Shown here: positions 26,801 to 35,087 of the stretch, piece after piece | How the letters are laid out: each line of letters opens with the position of its first letter | Position numbering within the stretch: position 1 is the stretch's first letter | DNA from: Elusimicrobia bacterium RIFCSPLOWO2_02_FULL_39_32 | GTDB lineage: Bacteria; Elusimicrobiota; Elusimicrobia; 2-02-FULL-39-32 | Reading direction: 5' to 3' | Assembly: GCA_001800135.1 (NCBI GenBank) | Contig: MGUU01000025.1 | Location: 124,001 to 188,000, forward strand | Length of the DNA stretch: 64,000 nt | The notes under the pieces: generated by a model | Database searches by the model: none | What the model saw: the letters and a program-made list of their open reading frames with translations, nothing else | Told to the model about the DNA's origin: nothing | Position numbers and translations under genes: made by a program

Positions 26801-29800
26801 TAAATTCCAATAGTTGTTGATATGCCGTACTGTTGAACTCTATCCCTCGAGCAGCGCTAAAACCATTCCATGAATAAAATTCATTCTCCCCTTTAGGCAC
26901 AGAAACCGCTACTAAAATCTTTTTCCCGTCCGGATAAAATGTTAAACCGTATCCCTTTTTTCTTAAAATCTCCAACTCCGCCGCGTAGGATTCCAGTCCA
27001 AGCCCTGTTCCACTTACTTCACCCGGCATGGAACCTTCAAACCCGCCTTCCTCTTTTATCGGCATCGTGAGGGGCGCGATGGCGAATTTATTGCTGAACA
27101 TTCTTACAAGAGGCGTCACTGCCAAATAAAGCTGTCTTAAAATGTCATTAAAAATATTCGAAATATCAGAAAAGAACCCCAATGGAGCGCTCACCCGCAT
27201 TTCACGTTTTGTTGCTTCTGCTTGTTCTTTCAAAATTTCCTCAATTAATTCTGCAAGCTCGTCTGATCCTTGATTTAAGTCAAAAACTTGGAATAAATTT
27301 TTATTTTCCTTCACTCCAATTTTCTCCGCCTTAACCGCAAGTTTTGCTGTTTCCTCCGTTGGATTTGCAATAGGTTCACCCGTAACAAGGCTTGCAATCA
27401 CATCCGCGGCTCTACCGCTTCCGCGAATCACAATCATCCGCCTGCCCTGCCGAATATTCTCCTTTACTTCATCGAGGGTAATTCCTCCTCCATTTGCAAC
27501 AATCGCAACCGAAGGTCTAAATCCAATCAAACCCATTCGGCCAAACAGTTCATACATCGCTTCAGTTTCAGAGCCCCAATGGCCCCAACTAGGCTCCCAT
27601 CCATATTTTTTCTGTTCTTCCAACCATGGGTCATTTTTTACAGTCATGATGTACGAGTGGTTAGGATCCACAGGTGTTTTTCCTTCCTCACCCGCAAAGC
27701 TAACATCAGCTCCCGGGGCAACACCAACCAACACAAAATTATTTCTTTTGGCCATCTGTTTGCCTGCCGCTTCCATAATGCCTGCTTGTGTACCCCCATC
27801 GAGCACGGCAATTTTTCTGCTTTTTGCCACTTGGGATAATGCATCAAACAATCGAATTAATTTTTCTTTGTCATCCTCGCTCATTTTCGATGCGCCGCCG
27901 CTTAAAACAATAAATTCATTTGCCTGTTTATGGATATTGCCAAACAAATCTTGCACATTAATATCCCGCATTACTCCATCCGCATTAATTTCTCTAGCGA
28001 CCCTCATCCCCGGCGTATTTTGATTGATAAATTTATGAGCAGCAACCGCAAATCGAACCCCATACATTCCCATTACAATTGCGCCCGGCAAAATCATCGT
28101 AGTTAGCACGGTCACATTCCCAGCTAATCCGGCTAACCATGGAACCAGAATCGTCACAACAAGAAGGGGTGAATGGATCATCATTGCAACTATAGATTTA
28201 CTAGCCCATGTGCTCCAATCTACAACAGCTACTTGCCATACACCATTTTTAAATTGATATTCCATGGGCCGATATTTCCAAAAATGCCATCTCGGTTGCC
28301 CTTTAGGAATTCCGCCGTGCATCATGGCAAAAACAATATTGAAGGGAACGTATAAGGCGGGAACAAGAAAAAGGGAGTTGCGAACAAGGTCGGGAATGGA
28401 AGGATCAACTCCAAACAGGGTCATGGCTAAGCCGCCCAAAAAAACAGCGAAGAGATATAAGGTTCCAAAATTCGCTGTTTCTTTATCTGGAGCCCCCTCT
28501 GCGATCGCCCGATTGATCTCCGCCTGACTCTTCCCTTTTCCCACCAGCCACGGCATGGTGAGAGGAACCGCCCCCAATTGTCGCCTGCCCGTTTCCTTTT
28601 CCGAAGGAAGAATTTCTTGCGATGAACGAACTTGCTCTTTCAGTCCAGTTTCTTTAACATCCGCTTCCCCAAGAGTTAGCAATTCATTTGCAGAATTCGT
28701 TGTTCCAATTGCGGGATGCAATAATCCTTGCACCATATGCGCGATTTGATAGCTGCTCAGGTTTAAATGAGATCGCACCATGGAATCAACCAACTTTAAA
28801 GTGGATTCAAAATCATTTCTTCTTCTGATACCTCGGATAAATTTCATGATATCAAACGCTTTTCCATCCGCATTCAATCTCTCTAATTTATCCAACACTT
28901 CAAGCCGCTTACGCCTGATGATTTCTTCGGTTTTAGATATTCGATAATCCCTCTCCCAAAGAGCCGGTTCATTACTACTAACCATCTCGCTGATTAATCC
29001 ATACCAGGATGGAAGGTACGCGGAAAGGTTAAGAAAATCGGACTTTTCTTGAGCTCTTTTTAAATAGGTTTCAAATTTTTCCCTAATTTGTTCGTTAGAA
29101 AAAGGGGCCAACTCTAGATGAGGAAGCGCCATCCACATCGCGGCAGATAGAATATCGTCCCGGTGTATATTTATTCTTTTTCTCTTATACTCCGCAACCA
29201 TTTCTTCTATAAGCTTTTCTATCTCGCCATTTTGAATCTCACCATTCTTAATTTTATCCGCTAAATTCTCGATGATTTTCAATTCCACTTCAAATTCTTT
29301 ACTCCCGATCTTTTTATATCGACGGAATAAATCTGGATGAAACATGCCATACCTATTTACAAAATCCTTTATTCCATCTTGGTCTTTCTTGGAAAACGAA
29401 TAATCTATTGTCCCATCTAATAATAGATGGGGTATTCCAGACATTAACTGCGCAACAAGCGTTTCATTCTGTTCCATGTACGAATCGATGAAATCGAGGA
29501 CCTTTTTTCTTGTTTCAGCCAAACGATCGGAATCAAAATTATGGTCTCGAAAGAAAACCATTTGATCTGCAACCTCCGAACTGTAAACATAATCAAGAGT
29601 GTCAAGCGCACGAACAAAATTTAACGGCGCCGCTCGGGCAATTCTAATTAATTCGGGCCAACTATTATCGAATCGATCAGGATCTCCTCTATCATTTTTA
29701 GAATCCAACAAAAGCCCAAAGAACCGATCAGCATCCTCGCCCAACAGCGTTCCAATATCAGCGATATTTTTCCAATTCTTATTAAACCAGAATGTTCCAA

Positions 29801-32800
29801 AATGCTCCCCATGCCTTGAACGTTTCTCTATAGAATCGCTTCTCCACCAATACAATTTGTTTAATATTGAAAATAGTTTTACCGCGTTTTTTCCAGACGC
29901 AACGCCTAATGCAACAAAATCCGACCAGCGATCATCGTTAATCCATGGTGGGTGATATAAACCCTCTATAAAAAATTTTATAACATCTTCTTTATTGTCA
30001 ATGGCTGAAGCTATTGCCATGATGCCTGCCCAACGATTTATTGTTTCGTCTGAAGAAGAAATAGAAGAGAGTAACCTCTCCGAATCTTTTCCAGCTAATC
30101 TGCAAAGAACAACAAAATCATCCCAATAAAGATTGATAATTTTACTTAGTTTTGGATTTGATCTGGCGGCTAGAAGCGCTGAAATTCCCCAATCCGTACC
30201 TTTTTCATAAAACAGCCTCCTAAGTAACATAGATAAAGCGGTCGGAAACAATCGGGATAAATGAGATTCAAAGAATGATATTATTACATCTCTAGTACTT
30301 TTGCTTTCAAATACTGCCTCTCGAATATTAGTAGGTGAAAAATCTAAATCACCTAGATGCCGTATGATGAAATTATAATCTATCCCAACAATCCTGCCTA
30401 CGTCTTTAGTCGGCATCGTCAATAGTGGCAATGCGTTCGCCCTTACAAACGGAGCTAAAATACGCTCAAGAATACCGTAAGGGTCAAGATTTTTGTAATA
30501 GGTGAGCATATTTACTTTTCGATGCACTTCTCTTGCGGCAATGATTCCCGTTGAAATACTGGCGCCTAAAATTATGACTCCCATAACTCCCGTTAGGTTC
30601 CAAGATATTGGCGGCAATATATGGACAATCAATTGCGAAAATAAAAAAGCAAAAAGTATGGGAAGATGGATCATCATTCCCATAAAAGCAATTTGAATTG
30701 GAACATCAAATCCAACTGTTTGAAGCTCCCATTTTCCTGTTAAATCATTCAATTGGTATGCTTTAGGCTGGTACTTCCAAAACTTCCATGTCAGCGGATT
30801 TTTCCAATCAAATCCCGGAATTTCACCATGCATAAAACCAAAAATCAGGTTACCCACAATGTAAGGCAATGCTAAAATTAGTATAAAATCAAGACTAGGA
30901 ACAGAAAGGGGAAAATCGACGCCAAAAAGAATAAATAATGCCTTTGTAACAAAAGCTCCTAAAACATACGTGATAAAAAATATTGTGGTCTCTTTTATTG
31001 GAGCCTCTTCCGTTGTAATTTCTTCAAACTCCTCTGCGCTTATCACTCCCCCATATTGAGGCATCGTTAAAGGGGGTGGCACCCGTGCAGCTTGGGGTTC
31101 AGATAGAAATATCATGCCCTTACCGCTTAAGGCATCACCTTCTGCGCGAACCATGGTTGAGAAAATATAATCGCTAAAAACAACATCAAAACCTCCTCGG
31201 CGGTTGAGAATAAGATTATTGTCACCATCTATCGTCATGGAGGCGATCTTCTTTTCACCCGCGGGGCTAGGAATAAATCCCCTATAGCCCCTTTCAAAAT
31301 TCATGACATGAATGACTCTTCTTGCTCCATCATTGATATACATATTGCCATCACTATCCATTGCGATGCTGTCGCCAAATTCTAATCCACGAATCGCCCT
31401 TAAGTCTCCAAATTCCTCAGTTTCCGTGTTAAAAGTTCTAATTCCTTTTGGATCCATCATGTAAATTAAACCATTCTCCTTATTTAAAACCATCTTTTGT
31501 GAAAAACGGAAATAACCACCTATCAGTCCCAGAGAGCGATCCGGTTCTTCCCCGCCCCACACTCTCTCTTGTTTAGTGCTTAAATCCAAAGCCCTAAACT
31601 CCTCATCAATTTTGTAATACAATTTTCCCTTATGGAGCATCATATTGCGCACTAGGTGGGTTGGTTTTGTAAATTGACTGGCAGGAATATCATAGACTTC
31701 CAACAGTTCTCCGTCAGGGCTATATTTCATGATTTGTCTTCTGCTGAAAATGTTATCCGTGGCGGCATAAATATTATCCTCTTCATCCAGAACCATATCT
31801 ACAACCAATAACGAAAAATCCTTCTCCCCAAGTTTGACAAAAGATCCATCCGGCTTATAAATTCTTAGACCCCCAAGAGCTACTGCAATCCTGCCATCCG
31901 ATAGCGCCTTCACTGCATTCGCCTCTAAAATCAAACCTTCAATCTCCTGAGAAAAGATGGGTCCTTCAAATTTGAACCGCGGTTTTTGAGCGATGGTGGA
32001 TACTGCCGTTGTAACTGGTTTAGCAACCGGGGAAACCGTAATTGAGCGAGTAGTTAGCTTGCTTACCTTTGCCGGCTGAGCCGGGGTTGGAGGCGATTGA
32101 GCAGGAGGACTAAAGTAGTTAAGGATCGGTTTATAAAAAAATGTAGCGGCGCCGAATGCGACCATTGTTCCTCCAAGCAGAGCGCCGCCCACCGCGCCCG
32201 CGCCAGCCGCCGCAATCAGTATTCCAATCCCTGCCAGCCCGATCACCAAGCCAATCGTTCCCAATCCGGAAAATCCAGCCAAACGAGAAAATTTCGCAGG
32301 CACACCTGTACGTCTGGCTCTAAATCTGTCTTTTATTTGAACGACTTTCCCTATGCTTTGATCTACCGCCTGAAACAATTTATTAAAACTTGCGCCTACA
32401 CGCCTAGAACTGACTCTTGTAAACTTCCCTGCCTTGCCAACAAAATTACTATGAGCATAAATGCGGATCACATAGACTTTCCCTTCAATAGTTATTTCTC
32501 CTTTTTCAAGAATGATGTCATCTTTGTTTAAACCATCTTTCCCGAAATAGTTTTCTCTTTCAGCCATCTCGAAATTATCTTTCTTCGCAGCAACAATCAC
32601 ATACTCTGTTTTCCCATCCTTACGGAAAAGAAGAGACTGGTAAAGACTATCTCGCATTGAAATAGCCTCTTTTGAGATTTCAAATTCATCAATGCTTTTT
32701 AAATCTTTTGCGAATTTTTCATATTGAGCGGAATTCTTTGCCCATTCTTCCGGAGAAGATTCTGCTTTAGTCATAAGAGATTGCAGAGAGGCGAGAATCC

Positions 32801-34628
32801 CTTCAAAAGCTTGTATCTTAGGAGCAGCTCCCTCCAATTTATTTGCTCCAGCTGCAGTCAAACGCCAAGAAACCAGATATATGATTTCTCCTGCAAAAAG
32901 TTTTTCTAACGGAATTGGATCCCGAGCAAAAATATCTAAATAATGGCTATCTTTGGGAACTTCAGTAATCTTAGGCGCAACCACCACATAAGAAATTCCT
33001 TTCTCGCGCCAGATCTGCATTAACCCTTCGGAATGAAAGCCCCCGGCGATCATAATTGCTTTGGATGTTTTTTCCACCTTCATTTTCTTTAAAAGATTAT
33101 CAACAAGAGCGCGGTTTCTCTTCACAGCATAGTCACAAAATTGTTTGGAAGGCTTAAGCAAATCCATGAAATTTTCAGGCAGGTTTAGATTGACCCCTAA
33201 ACCCGCTTCTTTAGCCAAACTTTTCGTTTCTTGAACAAGATTAAGCAAATCTTTTTCTCTTTCCTTGTAATAGAGCCAATCCTCGGGCGTCATAGCTTGG
33301 CTGGTCAATTTTTCCAACAGCAGGATATCCCGATTTAAAACAATTAATCTTTTCTGCGCTGGTTTTAATGCGATTGAATTTTGCGCGGTTTCTTCCAAAC
33401 CCATCAGTTCAACTGAGAGACGATTCTTATCAATATTATCTGCCAGTTGCACATAATTAATATAGGTTTTTAACTGTTTGAGACCTTCCAAAGATATGCG
33501 GTTCTGCTCACAAACTTTTTTTAGGAACATGTAATAGTTTGCGTAAGTCATTCTGCCTAAACGATACAGTATGCTTTGCTGAACAAGGTTAGAGAGCTCG
33601 CGCTCCGACAATTCTTTGGCAAAAACTTCTACCAATTTTAAACGCTCCTGCTCCACCTGTTTAAAATCTAACTTCTTTTCCCAGAGAAGAGCTTCTAAAA
33701 GCAAATAAAGATTGGGGTACTGATTTTTGTCCTTTGGATAAACAGAAACTAAATATTCAACGTAAGAGCCCAAACCTTCTTTCCAACTTTTATAAGCGTT
33801 GAAATGCTGATCAAAACTTTTTAGTTCTTCCGTATAAATCTTTTCTTTTAGTTCACCCGCGCTATTTTTAAGTTCGTTTAAAAATTTTTGGACATTATCT
33901 TTGTGCTTAACAGAGTCTTGGTAGGCTTTGATGTTCCCTTGGTAAAGATTAATATCTTCTATCCCCCACAAAAGCGGCGCTTTAGTAGCTGTAATCCCAA
34001 AAAACTCTGGTCCGCCGATATACCCTTCCCTCAAAAAATAATCTGTAATTCCTTTTGTAATTTTTTGGTTTGGATAGGCTCTATAAGGTTCAAGCGCAAA
34101 AGGACCTTCTGCTCCTTCTAGCCCCACTAAATGAATTCCTCTTTCCTCTACAAGCCCCTGAATCATGGATGCCATATTCTTCTGAGCCTCTAGAATCTCA
34201 TGAGCATCTTGAATGTGGATAATCATAGGCGCATTTTCTTTTTTAGAAAGATAAATATCTCGGATAGAACCAAAGGGGAGCACAAGAGTTGAAAGCCATG
34301 TTTCCACATCTTTAGGCGTGGATTGTTTAAAGTCAGGAGTGGTACGAAGCACATTGGGCGCGATTGAAATTTTATCTGGAACAGCAAAGCCAAGGTTCGC
34401 GGCTTGCGGCACTTGCGCTAAGAGCTGGTATTCTTCTTGGGTAAGTTTAGAAGGTAACTGAGCAGGAATTTGAGGTTGTTCTAAGGTTTCCTCATTGTTC
34501 AATCTTTGCGCTGCTTTTTTGCGCTCTTCCCAAATGCTTGCTTCTGCTAAATAAACAGCTATTGAATTAGAATAGAAAAAGATAGCAGAAAGAAAAAGAC
34601 AAAAGCTTGGTTTTATTTTTTTATGCAT
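23871..34628 (-). CDS. Giant exported multidomain protein 2 with SLOG and pilin-like segments
   Basis: About 3585 codons from the ATG at 34628. An upstream in-frame ATG at 34703 would start inside the terminator hairpin and is rejected. Domains in order: signal sequence (about 5-30); TIKI/ChaN-like module (about 120-600; IQDAH near 138, GGFHSEG near 530) plainly homologous to giant 1; Gly/Ala-rich membrane hairpin (about 790-830); beta-propeller-like repeats (about 890-1180); membrane module A (about 1210-1395); helical repeats; membrane module B (about 2035-2200), a diverged copy of A; an LSDAT/SLOG domain (about 2215-2455; LDGGTQAGIM, VANGGG, RGSGRAADV); helices; a Flp-pilin-like segment with G2992/Q2993; membrane helices; a C-terminal domain. 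LTMP motifs lie at 1187, 1403, 2023 and 2520. Expression is likely controlled by the c-di-GMP riboswitch upstream. Confidence 0.88.
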   Translation of the reverse strand: MHKKIKPSFCLFLSAIFFYSNSIAVYLAEASIWEERKKAAQRLNNEETLEQPQIPAQLPSKLTQEEYQLLAQVPQAANLGFAVPDKISIAPNVLRTTPDFKQSTPKDVETWLSTLVLPFGSIRDIYLSKKENAPMIIHIQDAHEILEAQKNMASMIQGLVEERGIHLVGLEGAEGPFALEPYRAYPNQKITKGITDYFLREGYIGGPEFFGITATKAPLLWGIEDINLYQGNIKAYQDSVKHKDNVQKFLNELKNSAGELKEKIYTEELKSFDQHFNAYKSWKEGLGSYVEYLVSVYPKDKNQYPNLYLLLEALLWEKKLDFKQVEQERLKLVEVFAKELSERELSNLVQQSILYRLGRMTYANYYMFLKKVCEQNRISLEGLKQLKTYINYVQLADNIDKNRLSVELMGLEETAQNSIALKPAQKRLIVLNRDILLLEKLTSQAMTPEDWLYYKEREKDLLNLVQETKSLAKEAGLGVNLNLPENFMDLLKPSKQFCDYAVKRNRALVDNLLKKMKVEKTSKAIMIAGGFHSEGLMQIWREKGISYVVVAPKITEVPKDSHYLDIFARDPIPLEKLFAGEIIYLVSWRLTAAGANKLEGAAPKIQAFEGILASLQSLMTKAESSPEEWAKNSAQYEKFAKDLKSIDEFEISKEAISMRDSLYQSLLFRKDGKTEYVIVAAKKDNFEMAERENYFGKDGLNKDDIILEKGEITIEGKVYVIRIYAHSNFVGKAGKFTRVSSRRVGASFNKLFQAVDQSIGKVVQIKDRFRARRTGVPAKFSRLAGFSGLGTIGLVIGLAGIGILIAAAGAGAVGGALLGGTMVAFGAATFFYKPILNYFSPPAQSPPTPAQPAKVSKLTTRSITVSPVAKPVTTAVSTIAQKPRFKFEGPIFSQEIEGLILEANAVKALSDGRIAVALGGLRIYKPDGSFVKLGEKDFSLLVVDMVLDEEDNIYAATDNIFSRRQIMKYSPDGELLEVYDIPASQFTKPTHLVRNMMLHKGKLYYKIDEEFRALDLSTKQERVWGGEEPDRSLGLIGGYFRFSQKMVLNKENGLIYMMDPKGIRTFNTETEEFGDLRAIRGLEFGDSIAMDSDGNMYINDGARRVIHVMNFERGYRGFIPSPAGEKKIASMTIDGDNNLILNRRGGFDVVFSDYIFSTMVRAEGDALSGKGMIFLSEPQAARVPPPLTMPQYGGVISAEEFEEITTEEAPIKETTIFFITYVLGAFVTKALFILFGVDFPLSVPSLDFILILALPYIVGNLIFGFMHGEIPGFDWKNPLTWKFWKYQPKAYQLNDLTGKWELQTVGFDVPIQIAFMGMMIHLPILFAFLFSQLIVHILPPISWNLTGVMGVIILGASISTGIIAAREVHRKVNMLTYYKNLDPYGILERILAPFVRANALPLLTMPTKDVGRIVGIDYNFIIRHLGDLDFSPTNIREAVFESKSTRDVIISFFESHLSRLFPTALSMLLRRLFYEKGTDWGISALLAARSNPKLSKIINLYWDDFVVLCRLAGKDSERLLSSISSSDETINRWAGIMAIASAIDNKEDVIKFFIEGLYHPPWINDDRWSDFVALGVASGKNAVKLFSILNKLYWWRSDSIEKRSRHGEHFGTFWFNKNWKNIADIGTLLGEDADRFFGLLLDSKNDRGDPDRFDNSWPELIRIARAAPLNFVRALDTLDYVYSSEVADQMVFFRDHNFDSDRLAETRKKVLDFIDSYMEQNETLVAQLMSGIPHLLLDGTIDYSFSKKDQDGIKDFVNRYGMFHPDLFRRYKKIGSKEFEVELKIIENLADKIKNGEIQNGEIEKLIEEMVAEYKRKRINIHRDDILSAAMWMALPHLELAPFSNEQIREKFETYLKRAQEKSDFLNLSAYLPSWYGLISEMVSSNEPALWERDYRISKTEEIIRRKRLEVLDKLERLNADGKAFDIMKFIRGIRRRNDFESTLKLVDSMVRSHLNLSSYQIAHMVQGLLHPAIGTTNSANELLTLGEADVKETGLKEQVRSSQEILPSEKETGRRQLGAVPLTMPWLVGKGKSQAEINRAIAEGAPDKETANFGTLYLFAVFLGGLAMTLFGVDPSIPDLVRNSLFLVPALYVPFNIVFAMMHGGIPKGQPRWHFWKYRPMEYQFKNGVWQVAVVDWSTWASKSIVAMMIHSPLLVVTILVPWLAGLAGNVTVLTTMILPGAIVMGMYGVRFAVAAHKFINQNTPGMRVAREINADGVMRDINVQDLFGNIHKQANEFIVLSGGASKMSEDDKEKLIRLFDALSQVAKSRKIAVLDGGTQAGIMEAAGKQMAKRNNFVLVGVAPGADVSFAGEEGKTPVDPNHSYIMTVKNDPWLEEQKKYGWEPSWGHWGSETEAMYELFGRMGLIGFRPSVAIVANGGGITLDEVKENIRQGRRMIVIRGSGRAADVIASLVTGEPIANPTEETAKLAVKAEKIGVKENKNLFQVFDLNQGSDELAELIEEILKEQAEATKREMRVSAPLGFFSDISNIFNDILRQLYLAVTPLVRMFSNKFAIAPLTMPIKEEGGFEGSMPGEVSGTGLGLESYAAELEILRKKGYGLTFYPDGKKILVAVSVPKGENEFYSWNGFSAARGIEFNSTAYQQLLEFIAGLKNDMDGMRESAPKLAGVGSRIRHKIHFNNALTRIRNFAQYLETISIDVSPEFQNLTDSEKKLLYVIYHMMDGGGVYNLTRAVSAADRVWPTGEKPFDLRSVTPEMIEKFSSSLERVAGLVAIFIPAYLKLMAARLRLNPEYFDRIKSELNAAEDSLLNRVFIAESLKPREEAPQPYLETGAEGGMARAMTQDLKPLEPRTPAHSKFKAIRPESAQRDFSKLEEVERLVIERNRQMMRDRDARTEDYLEFRDSLRRLEEINPFMDAEELVVRINTLGFNSFGEFVNRSELLHRAFLFEEKIALKFSWFRDQMKFVRENEPFERYEDYVNRIYGLLIELLESHPSNFLDLVSEIVFKLLSRRTDSLDGVIKTLETMLDQRGQSSVEYGVIVALFAVVLVVVMNLLNPIGINIPMSNIESLSPLAPMLSPMVSLVGSGLSLPNIATANMSATLFMNFEMFKQMMGYLSLVGLVGFIAQLVSGKISRDQLADGIKAQRTLSLGKILLSAVMISIILFVWFMYQQSIGQLIQQTLWPLNQILHANVTEPLTTLLSVGIGLYYRFVELPKQALGAVPVFKTAPVPTAQPNLTPKGKLERIKILGELLLGGRAKPIPVEEFEISLESLRQRALQHRKESSAIRDALQEFFRSSVVKSARNKQEKRVAELESKISGKLLTGQREVFNEQNRVNEIFRMLAEYHAGHTLSKQWGEISLVAQMKVQTQLGLNQNAQISQMQLADIELAISIIFGEYYLEDMERKAEVEESLRNAFESYNQRMGELSRLEFADKPLELEWGRANVLEVSANMVTGDKFSAQESSAFDKLRAITEQRKSDPEKFGKDKPVVITVLGLDVRDSEIEATLEKLGHNAELKTEEVEILKNALKLNEIIIKSVTEENGLINKKGKLKGRINALALKNSLPKTIQKMTIFALNKDHWDLNGLEEGVVKLLVFLAGGLVQKIEKGVSEDLKRINLIKFQA
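26160..26222. repeat. Out-of-frame internal duplication in giant gene 2
   Basis: A 23-base segment at 26160-26182 recurs with one mismatch at 26200-26222. The offset of 40 bases is not a multiple of three, so the two copies are read in different frames (DLKPLE and KFKAIR) inside one continuous gene. Confidence 0.8.
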
Positions 34629-34655
34629 AAATTTTGAGATGGATGGATAGGAAAT

Positions 34656-34690
34656 AAAAAAACCCTTACCTCTTAAGATTATGGTAAGGG
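34656..34690 (-). terminator. Intrinsic terminator of the riboswitch
   Basis: On the minus strand CCCTTACC (34690-34683 region) and GGTAAGGG form an 8-bp stem with a 12-base loop, followed directly by seven T residues (34662-34656). It lies between the aptamer and the ATG at 34628, as expected for a transcriptional riboswitch platform. Confidence 0.85.
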
Positions 34691-34704
34691 CAAAATAGAA
34701 CAAA

Positions 34705-34836
34705 CTGGGAATGCTCCCAGCTTTGGCAGTCTGGCGATCCTTCTTTTAGAAAAAGTCCATTAGCAATACTTTAGGACTGCGCTTCAAAGGATCCATGACT
34801 TTGCGTCCCCTGATTACTCAGGCTTTGCCCTTATCG
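34705..34836 (-). promoter_or_regulatory. Cyclic di-GMP-I (GEMM-I) riboswitch aptamer
   Basis: Minus-strand landmarks match the GEMM-I consensus: GGGCAAA (34830-34824), a hairpin CCTGA-GTAA-TCAGG capped by a GNRA tetraloop, GGACGCAAAG (34809-34800), then a stem enclosing a CCTAAAG / TAATGG tetraloop-receptor-like internal loop (about 34778-34752), GACTGCC (34731-34725) and a final hairpin CTGGGA-GCAT-TCCCAG (34720-34705). The 5' segment GATAAGGGC (34835-34827) can pair with GCCCTTACC (34691-34683), which is also the left arm of the terminator, giving an alternative fold. It precedes giant gene 2 and should couple its transcription to c-di-GMP. Confidence 0.85.
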
Positions 34837-34843
34837 CTTTATA

Positions 34844-34872
34844 GGTATAACAGGAATTCAGTTAAAATTCAA
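34844..34872 (-). promoter_or_regulatory. Promoter of the riboswitch and giant gene 2
   Basis: TTGAAT (34872-34867) and TATACC (34849-34844) are spaced by exactly 17 bases on the minus strand. The predicted start near 34837 falls at the 5' edge of the aptamer. Confidence 0.65.
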
Positions 34873-34979
34873 TGGGAAAAGTTAAAAAATAGTTTGACAG
34901 AAAGTTTACTTCATATCACTTGTTGGGTGAAAAACGTTTCGAGCATCTGCGGGACTAAGTCTAATTTTCTAGGGTATGC

Positions 34980-35010
34980 AGCCATGAAGAATTGAGAATT
35001 CTTCATGGCT
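34980..35010. repeat. 14-bp perfect hairpin in the divergent intergenic region
   Basis: AGCCATGAAGAATT (34980-34993) is mirrored exactly at 34997-35010 around a 3-base loop. It is flanked on both sides by AGGGTATG. No T-run follows in either direction. It may be a small mobile-type palindrome or a regulatory hairpin; the surrounding 34629-35087 region otherwise holds the promoter, riboswitch and terminator of giant gene 2. Confidence 0.7.
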
Positions 35011-35087
35011 GGAGGGTATGTTGTTGGCTTGCAATAAAGACGTTTCTCTGATATATCTATAAAAGGGGCAAATGAAGGAATATCTAA

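Noticed and set aside
34629-34703. An upstream in-frame ATG extending giant protein 2 by 25 residues
   Set aside because: It lies inside the intrinsic terminator of the riboswitch. The ATG at 34628 is followed directly by a good signal sequence.
34700-34840. A tRNA or other small structured RNA gene
   Set aside because: No cloverleaf or T-loop is present; the conserved blocks match the GEMM-I riboswitch instead.
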